Below, one piece after another: positions 1 through 6,279 of a stretch of 7,793 nt of DNA. Numbering within the stretch: position 1 is the stretch's first letter; every line of letters starts with the position of its first letter. The translations under genes and the position numbers were made by a program. The notes under the pieces were generated by a model. That model made no database searches. It was not told the DNA's origin and worked only from the letters and a program-made list of their open reading frames with translations. Source of the stretch: Candidatus Brocadiia bacterium (GTDB lineage Bacteria > Planctomycetota > PUPC01 > DSUN01); assembly GCA_016782825.1 (NCBI GenBank), contig JADHXT010000156.1, forward strand, positions 1 to 7,793, written 5' to 3'.

Positions 1-1569
1 CACCCTCTCGGGGTGCTGGCTGGCCACGTTTCTGCACTCGCACCGGTCGGTGCGCAGGTTGTACAGCTCCCAGGGTCCGCTTCGGCCGGCCGCCGCCAGC
101 TTCCAGTCGCCCACGCGGATGGCTCGGTTGCCGCTGTGGTGGAAGTAGAGGAAGTCGCGCTCCAGCGTCACGTCCTTGCCTAGTGCCGGCGCCAGGCTCC
201 GCCCGGCCAGTGGCGGCACGGGCTTGCCCTTCCAGGCGGTCGAGGCACGGGTGCCCGCCAACTCCATGACCGTGGGCAGAAGATCCACGAAGTGGCACGG
301 CGTGCGACGCAGGCCGCCGTGCTCGCGCAGACCCGCCGGCCAGTGCACGATGAACGGCGAGGAGATGCCGCCTTCGTGCACCCACGACTTGTGGTAGCGG
401 AACGGCGTGTTGGCCGCGGTGGACCATCCAGGGCCGAGGCACAGGTAGGAGCGCCACGACCCTGGCGGCGCGGCGGGGTCGTGCTTGTCGCCGCGGATGA
501 TCTGCTCGGCGCTGGCGCCGTTGTCCGACACGAAGAGGATCACCGTGTTGTCCATGGCGTCCATGGCGGCCAACTGGTCGAGCACGCGGCCGATCTCGCG
601 GTCCATGCGGTCGATCATGGCGGCGTGGATGGCCATCTTGGTGGCCTGGAGTTCCTTCTGCTGCTCGCTCAGGCTGTCCCACGGCACGGCGTGGCCGGCC
701 TCGCCCGGGCCGATGCGTGCCTGCAACTGCTTCTCGGGCAGATTCCAGCCTGGCTTCACCTTGGGCTGAAGCGGCGAGAGGTCGCACTGCACGATGCCCA
801 TCTGGCGCATCCGCTGCCATCGTGCCTGCCGCACGACGTCCCAGCCCACCGCGTACTTGCCGCTGTAGCGGGCGATGTCGGCCTGAAGCGCGTGGAGCGG
901 GAAGTGGGGACACGTGAAGGCCAGGTAGTGGAAGAACGGCTCGGCACTGTGCTCCGTTGCGTGCTGCTTCAGGCAGCGGATGGCGTGGTCGGCAATGGCC
1001 GTGGTGGCGTAGTAGCCGCTGTCGGGCGACACGGGGGGCAGCGGGCGGTCGTCCTCCCAGTGGCGCCGGGGCGAGAAGAAGCGGTCCTGGTCGGCGAGGA
1101 GGTAGGAGTGGTGGAAGCCTCCATCGGCCACGGCCTTGGGGGCGCCACGGATGTGCCACTTGCCCGAGTGGTAGCAGCGGTAGCCCAGGGGCCGGAGGTA
1201 GTGTGGCACCAGCCGCGTCCACGCCGGCAGGCGCCCCTTGGGGGGATCCATGCGCACCTGCTGCGCGTAGTAGCCGGTGAGGATGCAGGCGCGGGACGGC
1301 CAGCATCGGCCCGTGGAGTACATCTGGGTGAAGCGGATGCCGCCGGCGGCCAGCTTGTCGAGATGCGGCGTGGCGATCTCGCCGCCGTAACAGCCGGCGT
1401 CGGAGAAGCCCATGTCGTCGGCCACGATGACCAGGAAGTTGGGCCTCCGCGCAGATGCGGAGGGCGTGCTGGCCTTCTGCGCAGCGGCCGTCCACGCGCC
1501 TCCCATGGACGCTGCGCCGGCCAGAAATCGGCGGCGTGTCCACAGGCCACGCTCTCTTGTGCTGTGCAT
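1..1569 (-). CDS. Tat-exported type I sulfatase (formylglycine-dependent), C-terminus beyond window
   Basis: Hydrolyses sulfate esters, probably on sulfated polysaccharides, outside the cytoplasm; the exact substrate cannot be read. The frame is open through 523 codons with no stop. The N-terminus has a Tat signal, TRRRFLAGAA at about residues 11-20, followed by a short hydrophobic stretch and a possible cleavage site near TAAAQ. The core shows VADDMG (metal-binding D51, D52), the sulfatase signature CWPSRACILTG with C89 as the formylglycine cysteine, GKWH at 136-139, an FTCPHF segment near 218-223, the metal-binding DNGAS at 349-353, and KSWVHEGG near 394-401. The visible end, WELYNLRTD, is typical of the C-terminal subdomain of arylsulfatase A-like enzymes, so only a short piece should be missing. 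The start is chosen because AGGGGG lies 9 bases upstream and the Tat motif follows at once. It begins 29 bases after the M28 peptidase stop, so it is probably the third gene of that operon. Activity needs a formylglycine-generating enzyme or equivalent elsewhere. Confidence 0.95.
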   Translation of the reverse strand, partial: MHSTRERGLWTRRRFLAGAASMGGAWTAAAQKASTPSASARRPNFLVIVADDMGFSDAGCYGGEIATPHLDKLAAGGIRFTQMYSTGRCWPSRACILTGYYAQQVRMDPPKGRLPAWTRLVPHYLRPLGYRCYHSGKWHIRGAPKAVADGGFHHSYLLADQDRFFSPRRHWEDDRPLPPVSPDSGYYATTAIADHAIRCLKQHATEHSAEPFFHYLAFTCPHFPLHALQADIARYSGKYAVGWDVVRQARWQRMRQMGIVQCDLSPLQPKVKPGWNLPEKQLQARIGPGEAGHAVPWDSLSEQQKELQATKMAIHAAMIDRMDREIGRVLDQLAAMDAMDNTVILFVSDNGASAEQIIRGDKHDPAAPPGSWRSYLCLGPGWSTAANTPFRYHKSWVHEGGISSPFIVHWPAGLREHGGLRRTPCHFVDLLPTVMELAGTRASTAWKGKPVPPLAGRSLAPALGKDVTLERDFLYFHHSGNRAIRVGDWKLAAAGRSGPWELYNLRTDRCECRNVASQHPERV

Positions 1570-1598
1570 CGAAGCGTACCCCCTGCGTGGTGCGCGGG

Positions 1599-2990
1599 TC
1601 ACTTGAGGCGGCTGGGCAGGGTGCCTTCGCGGCGGAGGACGTCGCGGATCTCGAAGCGGTCGAGCATGTCGTTGATCTGCTGGGGCGTCTTGTGCGGGAG
1701 CGCCCAGGCGGGGGCGTTGGCGAAGCGGAGGAGGCTGCGGGCCAGCAGCGCGGCGGCCTGGCGCAGGTCGATGCGGCTCACCTTGTCGAAGGTGTCGGCG
1801 GCGGTGTGACCGTAGCCGCGGCCGCCCGATGCGCCGCCCACCGTGCCGAGCGAGCAGTTGGGCACGCCCTCGGCGAGGAAGGGGAAGTGGTCGGAGTAGG
1901 CGCCGGGTCGGCTGGCGTAGCCGATGGTCTCGTGCATCTCGGCACCCAGCGCCTGGAGCGGTGCCTTGGCCTCGTGCCAGCCGTGGAAGTTGTAGCCCTT
2001 CACGCGGCCGTCGCCGATGCTGTCCACGTTCACCATCAGGCGGATGCCGTCCAGCTCGGCCTTGTGGCGTTCCACGTAGGCCTGGCCGCCGAGCAGCCCG
2101 ACCTCCTCGGCGCTGAAGGCCACGAACGACACGGTGCGCTTGAGCAGGTGGCGATGGGGGGCCAGCAGGCGCGCCGCCTCGATGACGGTGGCCACGCCGG
2201 TGCCGTTGTCCTCGGCGGCTTGCGAGATGTCGTGGCCGTCGTAGTGGCCGCCGACGACGATCATCTCGTCGGGCTTCTCCGTGCCGGTGAGTCGGGCGCA
2301 CACGTTGCGCCCTTGTGCCTTGAACGCGCGGTCGAAGGTCTCGATGTGCACCTGCGGCGCCTGGCCGGCGGCGAGGCGCAACAGGCGCGCGCCGTCCTCC
2401 TTGGCGAGGCCCAGCGCGGGGACTTCGGCCTTCTTGTTGAATCGAGCCGAGCCGGTGGGGGCCAGCAGGCCGTCGTAGTGGTTCACAAAGAGGAATGCCT
2501 TGGCACCGTGTTTGACGGCCAGCGCAAACTTCTCGGCTCGGTGGACCCAGCGATGGTAGTAGCCTGGCGACTCGCTGGTGGTCAGCACGGCGCGGCCCCG
2601 AATCTGGCGACGCAGCCGGTGGAAGTCCTCGGGCAGGCCGTCGCCCACGTCCACCACCTCCACGTCGATGCCGCCTTTGGGCGTCTTGGGCGAGTAGGGC
2701 AGGGCGATGGAGGCAAACGACGCGCGGGCCGGCCGTGTGAGCCTGAGCACGGGCTTGCGCTTCCGCTCCCAGGCCAGGAAGGGGAAGGCCTCCACCTGCA
2801 CGTTGTCCAGCCCGATGCGCGTGAAGTGCTCTCGGATGTAGTCGCCGGCCCGCCGCTCGCCGGTGCTGCCTGCCATGCGGTTTCCGATGGTGTCGCACAG
2901 GTGGCGCAGTGTGGCGACGGCTTCGTCGGACACCATGGCGTCGCCGAGGATTTGCTTGTCCACGTCGCGGTAGAGGTCTTCGCGCCGCAT
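1599..2990 (-). CDS. M28 family metallopeptidase with PA domain insert
   Basis: A 463-residue dinuclear zinc aminopeptidase/carboxypeptidase-type enzyme (peptidase family M28). The catalytic domain is split by a protease-associated (PA) domain at about residues 105-215. Family motifs are visible: GGHYD (H249 metal ligand, D251), EDNGTG (bridging D261), FSAEE (general base E295, ligand E296), VNVDSIGDG (D323), YSDHFPF, and GHTAADT with H395 as last ligand. All key residues are present, so it should be active. No signal peptide or membrane segment follows the chosen start, so it looks cytoplasmic, which is less usual for PA-containing M28 enzymes. The reading frame stays open upstream to an ATG at 3131, but that part is low-complexity and overlaps the macrodomain tail. 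The ATG at 2990 has GGGAG (minus strand, 2999-3003) 8 bases upstream and leads straight into a normal N-terminal helix. The start lies 4 bases after the macrodomain stop, indicating translational coupling. Substrate unknown. Confidence 0.93.
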   Translation of the reverse strand: MRREDLYRDVDKQILGDAMVSDEAVATLRHLCDTIGNRMAGSTGERRAGDYIREHFTRIGLDNVQVEAFPFLAWERKRKPVLRLTRPARASFASIALPYSPKTPKGGIDVEVVDVGDGLPEDFHRLRRQIRGRAVLTTSESPGYYHRWVHRAEKFALAVKHGAKAFLFVNHYDGLLAPTGSARFNKKAEVPALGLAKEDGARLLRLAAGQAPQVHIETFDRAFKAQGRNVCARLTGTEKPDEMIVVGGHYDGHDISQAAEDNGTGVATVIEAARLLAPHRHLLKRTVSFVAFSAEEVGLLGGQAYVERHKAELDGIRLMVNVDSIGDGRVKGYNFHGWHEAKAPLQALGAEMHETIGYASRPGAYSDHFPFLAEGVPNCSLGTVGGASGGRGYGHTAADTFDKVSRIDLRQAAALLARSLLRFANAPAWALPHKTPQQINDMLDRFEIRDVLRREGTLPSRLK

Positions 2991-2994
2991 GGAT

Positions 2995-3639
2995 TCAGCT
3001 CCCGTTGTTTTTGTTGCTGGCGTTGCGTTCTCCCCCGCCGTTGTCGCCTCGCGGCCTGCGGCCGTGGTGCCGGGGCCGCCGTCGCCGCGCGCCGCCGCCC
3101 GCCGAGGCCGATGGCAGGGTGAGGCTGTCATACGCCTCGCGAAAGGCTTCCACCACCTCCTCCTGGATCAGGACGAACAGCACTTTCTCGATGCCCGCTG
3201 CGGTCACGAGGTGGCGTGCGACCTCGGCGAGCATGAGCTGCGCGCACTTGTCGGCTGGGAAGGCAGCCACGCCGGTGCCGATGGCCGGGAAGGCAATGGT
3301 CTTCAGGCCCAGCTCCTCGGCCCGCGCGAGCGCGCTGCGGGTGGCGCGCGCGATGTTGCGGTCGATCGCGAAGTGGCCGATCTCCATGCTGGCGGCGTGG
3401 ATGACGTATTGAGCCTTCAGGTCGCCGGCGCTGGTGGGCACGGCGTCGCCCAGGCGGACGCTGCCGATGGCGTCGCACTCGTCCTGGATCACGGTGCCGC
3501 CTTTGCGGCCGATGGCTCCCGACACGCCGGCGGCCAGGATCAGATCGGTGTTGGCCGCGTTGACGATGGCGTCGGCCTCCACGTCGGCGATGTCTCCCAA
3601 GCGGAGTTCGATGCGCGACTTCAGTTCCTCGAGGTCCAT
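2995..3639 (-). CDS. Macrodomain protein (ADP-ribose-binding/hydrolase fold) with basic C-terminal tail
   Basis: A 214-residue protein whose first about 172 residues form a macrodomain, which binds ADP-ribose or related nucleotides and in many bacterial members removes ADP-ribose from proteins or deacetylates O-acetyl-ADP-ribose. Visible hallmarks are the start RLGDIADVEADAIVNAAN (13-30), the loop AAGVSGAIGRKGG (36-48), YVIHAASME (78-86) and FPAIGTGVAAFP (117-128), the last being the phosphate-binding loop. The pattern resembles Af1521-type macrodomains more than TARG1 or PARG types; this is judged by eye. Residues 177-214 are a low-complexity tail rich in Gly, Arg, His and Asn, probably disordered. 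The frame continues upstream to an ATG at 3717, but that would overlap the promoter; the ATG at 3639 has GGGAGG (minus strand, 3648-3653) 8 bases upstream. It is the first gene of the leftward operon, read from the promoter at 3688-3717. The enzymatic activity is not certain from sequence alone. Confidence 0.92.
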   Translation of the reverse strand: MDLEELKSRIELRLGDIADVEADAIVNAANTDLILAAGVSGAIGRKGGTVIQDECDAIGSVRLGDAVPTSAGDLKAQYVIHAASMEIGHFAIDRNIARATRSALARAEELGLKTIAFPAIGTGVAAFPADKCAQLMLAEVARHLVTAAGIEKVLFVLIQEEVVEAFREAYDSLTLPSASAGGGARRRRPRHHGRRPRGDNGGGERNASNKNNGS

Positions 3640-3687
3640 TCCAAGCGCCTCCCGTATGTGGGGGGGATTTGTATGTGGGACGCCTGG

Positions 3688-3717
3688 ATTATAGCCCCAA
3701 GTCCGCAGGGAGGTCAA
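3688..3717 (-). promoter_or_regulatory. Sigma70-type promoter of the macrodomain-M28-sulfatase operon
   Basis: On the minus strand the -35 element TTGACC (3717-3712) is separated by 18 bases from a perfect -10 element TATAAT (3693-3688). Transcription would begin near 3681, giving a 5' leader of about 42 bases before the macrodomain ATG at 3639. No operator is obvious within it, and the SOS box of the divergent promoter lies about 90 bases away, so SOS control of this operon is not indicated. The stretch 3718-3799 between the two divergent promoters shows nothing recognisable. Confidence 0.8.
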
Positions 3718-3799
3718 ACGCCTGTGCCGGGCGGAGCCGTGTCCACCCCCTTGGCGCGCAAGGGCTTACGGCAGCGGAATTTCTCCACAGTCTCTACCC

Positions 3800-3829
3800 T
3801 TGACAGGCGAACGGATGTTCGGGTATACT
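3800..3829 (+). promoter_or_regulatory. Sigma70-type promoter of the lexA-dinB operon
   Basis: TTGACA (3800-3805), an 18-base spacer, then TATACT (3824-3829) preceded by GGG. This is a close match to the housekeeping consensus and predicts transcription from about 3836. The SOS box fills most of the spacer, so bound LexA would directly block RNA polymerase. The promoter faces away from that of the macrodomain operon. Confidence 0.88.
3808..3821. promoter_or_regulatory. LexA operator (SOS box, CGAAC-N4-GTTCG type)
   Basis: The 14-base palindrome CGAACGGATGTTCG is an exact match to the Bacillus/Actinobacteria-type LexA box CGAAC-N4-GTTCG and unlike the gammaproteobacterial CTGT-N8-ACAG box. 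It sits between the -35 and -10 elements of the promoter, about 60 bases before lexA itself, the classical layout for lexA autorepression. The recognition helix of the LexA encoded here also resembles the Bacillus type, which supports the pairing. No second copy was seen elsewhere in the window. Confidence 0.92.
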
Positions 3830-3881
3830 GTGTCCACACGCGATGCCTCACATCCCCCTTTCCTCGGAGGAGCCGCATCCG

Positions 3882-4517
3882 ATGAGCAAGCCACTCACCA
3901 CCAGGCAACAAGCCATTCTCGACTTCATCCGCGCCCAGCACGCCCGCCGCGGATTCCCCCCCACCATTCGCGAGATCGGCGGCCACTTCGGCCTGCGCTC
4001 CACCGCCTCCGTCCACGACCATCTCAATGCCCTCGTGCGCAAGGGGCACATCGTCCGTCGGCCCCACCTCTCCCGCGGCATCGCGCTCACCAGCACATCA
4101 TCCAAACGCACGGCCCCCAAAGCCACACGTCCGCGTCCGGCCATCCCTCTCCTCGGCGACATCGCCGCCGGCACCCCCATCCTCGCCACCGAAAACCACG
4201 ACGACCTGCTGCCCGTCGACCCCGAGCTCTTCGGCGGCGGCGAACTCTTCGCCCTCCGCGTGCGCGGCGACAGCATGATCAACGCCGGCATCTACGACGG
4301 AGACTACGCCCTCGTCCATCGCCAGACCACCGCCGAAAACGGCGAGATCGTCGCCGTCCTCATCGACGACGACGCTACCGTGAAACGCCTCTTCCGCGAA
4401 AAACGCCGCGTCCGCCTCCAACCCGAAAACGACGCCCTCGACCCCATCTACCTCGCCCCACGCCAGGCCGACGTGAGCATCCTCGGCAAGGTCGTCGGCG
4501 TCATCCGCAGACTCTAA
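3882..4517 (+). CDS. lexA: SOS response repressor LexA
   Basis: A 211-residue repressor of the DNA-damage response that also self-cleaves when RecA filaments form on single-stranded DNA. The N-terminal winged helix-turn-helix covers about residues 1-70: LTTRQQAILDFI, PPTIREIG, and the recognition helix region RSTASVHDHLNAL (39-51), closer to Bacillus LexA than to the Escherichia coli SPNAAEEH version. After a variable linker (71-85), the S24 peptidase domain has the cleavage site AAG (Ala96-Gly97), catalytic Ser131 in RGDSM and catalytic Lys168 in ATVKRL, all intact. The ATG at 3882 is chosen over the in-frame ATG at 3843 because GGAGGAG at 3866-3872 lies 9 bases upstream and the family N-terminus begins here. 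It is the first gene of the SOS operon, controlled by the operator at 3808-3821. Length is normal for the family. Leu codons are almost all CTC, as in the two following genes. Confidence 0.97.
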   Translation: MSKPLTTRQQAILDFIRAQHARRGFPPTIREIGGHFGLRSTASVHDHLNALVRKGHIVRRPHLSRGIALTSTSSKRTAPKATRPRPAIPLLGDIAAGTPILATENHDDLLPVDPELFGGGELFALRVRGDSMINAGIYDGDYALVHRQTTAENGEIVAVLIDDDATVKRLFREKRRVRLQPENDALDPIYLAPRQADVSILGKVVGVIRRL

Positions 4518-4541
4518 TCCAAGGCCACCGACCACACCGCC

Positions 4542-4799
4542 ATGGCAACCACCGAAGAATTCAACCAGGCCATCGACGTCCTCACCGTCTTCCACAACGG
4601 AGCCATCCGCCCCGTCAAAATCAAGTGGGCCGGCCGCACCCACACCATCCACCACATCGCCTACCAATGGATCACCCGCGACGGCACCCACCAAGTCCGG
4701 CACTACGCCGCCGCACTCGACAGCGGTAGCCTCTGCGAAATCGAACTCCACACCCACACCATGCGCTGGACACTCCGCAAAGTCCAGATGGACGGCTGA
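4542..4799 (+). CDS. Uncharacterised 85-residue protein between lexA and dinB
   Basis: I do not recognise this protein with confidence. It is small, has no signal peptide or membrane segment, and is rich in His (8) and Trp (W29, W43, W76), with alternating polar and hydrophobic stretches that suggest a small beta-sheet fold. Its pattern of RPVKIKWAGRTH, a central Trp, HYAA, then a C-terminal IELH...MRWTL segment loosely recalls the small DUF6504-type proteins encoded near Y-family polymerases in actinobacteria; this is from memory and tentative. It starts 24 bases after lexA and ends 3 bases before dinB, and shares their CTC/C-ending codon style, so it is very likely a real member of the SOS operon. 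No convincing Shine-Dalgarno sequence precedes the ATG (AAGG is 17 bases away), so translation may depend on coupling to lexA. A role linked to translesion synthesis is inferred from context only. Confidence 0.8.
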   Translation: MATTEEFNQAIDVLTVFHNGAIRPVKIKWAGRTHTIHHIAYQWITRDGTHQVRHYAAALDSGSLCEIELHTHTMRWTLRKVQMDG

Positions 4800-4802
4800 G
4801 CC

Positions 4803-6122
4803 ATGAACAATCCCTCCCGCACCTTTCTCGACCGGCGATTCACCTTGGGGCGCAGAGCGGTGAGCCTGGCGGGCGTCGCAACGTGCGAGGACGCCGCTCT
4901 CGCCCCCCTTTCCTCCTTCGCCCCAGCCCGCGACCCCGCCGACCGCATCATCCTCCACGTCGACATGGACGCCTTCTTCGCCTCCGTCGAGCAGCGCTGC
5001 GCCCCCGGCCTCGACGACAAGCCCGTCATGGTCTGCGGCAACACCCAGGCCCGCAGCGTCGTCGCCGCCGCCAACTACCTCGCCCGCGAATACGGCGTCA
5101 AGGCCGGCACCCCCATCACCACCGCACGCCGCCTGTGCCCCCACGGCGTCTTCCTGACCGGCAATCCGGAGAAATACGTCTACACCTGCATTCGACTCAA
5201 CGACATCTGCCGCACCTTCAGCCCCCGCGTCGAATCCTTCAGCATCGACGAAAGCTTCCTTGATATCACCACCACCGCCCACCTCTTCGGCGGCCCCATC
5301 GAAACCGCACAAGCCCTCAAAGCCCGCATCCGCACCGAACTCGGCCTCGCCTGCTCCGTCGGCATCGGCCCCAACAAGCTCCTCGCCAAAACCGCCTCCA
5401 AGCTCGAAAAGCCCGACGGCCTCACCCGCCTCACCCGAGCCGACATCCCCACGCGCTACCACACCCTCCCCATCGCCAAGCTCTACGGCATCGGCGCCCA
5501 AACCGCCAAGAAACTCGAAGCCCTCGGCGTCCGCACCATCGGCCACCTCGCCCAAGTGCCCCACGCCACACTCAAGCGTATCTTCGGCATCATCGGCCCC
5601 ATGCTCGTCGACGCCGCCAACGGCATCGACCACTCCCCCATCGTCACCGACGACGAACAGCCCGACCCCAAATCCGTCGGCAACGGCTACACCCTCCACG
5701 CCGACACCCGCGACACCCGCAAGCTACTCACCGTCCTCCTCGGCCTCTGCTCCAAGGTCGGCCGACGCCTCCGCAAGGGCGGCCACGCCGGCCGCACCGT
5801 CACCCTCGTCGTCCGCTACGCCAACTACACCACCATCTCCCGAGCCCACACCCTCGAAGCCCCCATCGCACTCGACCGCGACATCTTCCACGCCGCCGCC
5901 GCCATCTTCGACCGCGTCCGACGCCACATGGCCATCCGCTACCTCGGCGTCAGCATCAGCAAGCTCGTCCCCACCGAAGCCCCGCGCCAGCTCAGCCTCT
6001 TCGACGCCCAGGCACGCACCCAACTCCAGGCCGCCACCCGCTCCGCCGACGCCATCCGCGACCGCTACGGCGAGCACGCCCTCATCCCCGGCCGACTCGT
6101 CCGGTGCAAGGAAGACATCTGA
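4803..6122 (+). CDS. dinB: DNA polymerase IV, Y-family translesion polymerase
   Basis: Error-prone polymerase that copies past DNA lesions at stalled forks. Of 439 residues, the polymerase core begins at about 48. LHVDMDAFFASVEQ (51-64) gives metal-binding D54 and steric-gate F59, matching D8 and F13 of the E. coli enzyme, and SIDESFLD (147-154) gives catalytic D149 and E150. SVGIGPNKLLAKTASKLEKP (185-204) is the conserved palm segment, followed by the thumb helix-hairpin-helix GIGAQTAKKLEALGV (229-243) and the little-finger domain (about 290-390). QLSLF (396-400) is the beta-clamp binding motif. All catalytic residues are intact. Unusual is the N-terminal extension of about 45 residues before the core, part of which comes from a 60-bp palindrome (4847-4906). 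The ATG at 4803 lies 3 bases after the upstream stop, implying coupling; a GTG at 4860 is a possible later start, giving 420 residues. Outside the extension Leu is nearly always CTC. It is the last gene of the LexA-controlled operon; no clear terminator follows. Confidence 0.96.
   Translation: MNNPSRTFLDRRFTLGRRAVSLAGVATCEDAALAPLSSFAPARDPADRIILHVDMDAFFASVEQRCAPGLDDKPVMVCGNTQARSVVAAANYLAREYGVKAGTPITTARRLCPHGVFLTGNPEKYVYTCIRLNDICRTFSPRVESFSIDESFLDITTTAHLFGGPIETAQALKARIRTELGLACSVGIGPNKLLAKTASKLEKPDGLTRLTRADIPTRYHTLPIAKLYGIGAQTAKKLEALGVRTIGHLAQVPHATLKRIFGIIGPMLVDAANGIDHSPIVTDDEQPDPKSVGNGYTLHADTRDTRKLLTVLLGLCSKVGRRLRKGGHAGRTVTLVVRYANYTTISRAHTLEAPIALDRDIFHAAAAIFDRVRRHMAIRYLGVSISKLVPTEAPRQLSLFDAQARTQLQAATRSADAIRDRYGEHALIPGRLVRCKEDI
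4847..4906. repeat. 60-bp imperfect palindrome inside the 5' end of dinB
   Basis: The arms GGGGCG-c-AGAGCGG (4847-4860) and CCGCTCTCGCCCC (4894-4906) pair over 13 bp with a single bulged C. Inside lies a second small hairpin, TCGCA-ACG-TGCGA (4876-4888). The element is exactly 20 codons long and keeps the dinB frame. Its base composition and codons (TTG, CTG, GTG, AGC) break the strongly C-ending style of the surrounding operon. It looks like a small mobile or dispersed palindromic repeat that landed in a tolerant N-terminal region, but copies elsewhere cannot be checked from one window. Confidence 0.6.
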
Positions 6123-6136
6123 GGCAGACGGGATCT

Positions 6137-6216
6137 CACGCAGAGGGAGCAGAGAAAACGGAGGGAGCGGAGAAGAGAAGGCGAACCACAGATAGACACA
6201 GATGAACACCGATGGG
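6137..6216. repeat. Intergenic repeat block: purine-rich tract and 10-bp CACAGATRRA repeats
   Basis: A purine-rich tract (6137-6180) with related GGAGCAGAG and GGAGCGGAG units runs into three degenerate 10-bp units, CACAGATAGA, CACAGATGAA and CACCGATGGG (6187-6216). From general knowledge, sequences of this form (CACAGATGAACAC and CGCAGAGG...GGAG) recur in intergenic regions of many planctomycete and other large bacterial genomes and give rise to spurious short ORFs. No gene is supported here. Confidence 0.6.
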
Positions 6217-6279
6217 AGGGGTCTCCGTGCCCCGCGTCTTCCTGCTTCGGCGTTCTTGCTGGCAGCTTCCCCTTGCGGC

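Noticed and set aside
292..1809. Long plus-strand ORF of about 505 codons opposite the sulfatase
   Set aside because: It is the antisense shadow of a sulfatase that shows every family motif; the plus-strand product is low-complexity Val/Ala/Gly/His-rich and matches no family.
1455..3122. Long plus-strand ORF of about 555 codons opposite the M28 peptidase
   Set aside because: Antisense shadow produced by GC-rich codon bias; the minus-strand frame has the complete set of M28 metal ligands.
2991..3131. Upstream start (ATG at 3131) for the M28 peptidase
   Set aside because: It would add 47 low-complexity residues overlapping the macrodomain tail and has no reason to be preferred over the ATG at 2990 with GGGAG 8 bases upstream.
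3640..3717. Upstream start (ATG at 3717) for the macrodomain protein
   Set aside because: It lies within the -35 element of the operon's own promoter; the ATG at 3639 has an ideal ribosome binding site.
3830..3839. GTGTCCACAC palindrome at the lexA transcription start as a second operator
   Set aside because: Four-base arms are too short to stand out from chance, and it does not match the SOS box consensus.
4860..4862. GTG as the real start of dinB
   Set aside because: Possible, but it lies inside the palindrome, and the ATG at 4803 has the 3-base spacing expected for coupling to the upstream gene. Not excluded.
4098..5699. Minus-strand ORF of about 533 codons opposite lexA and dinB
   Set aside because: The C-ending codons of the SOS operon remove stops on the opposite strand; the product is a Gly/Val/Asp/Glu-rich string with no domain.
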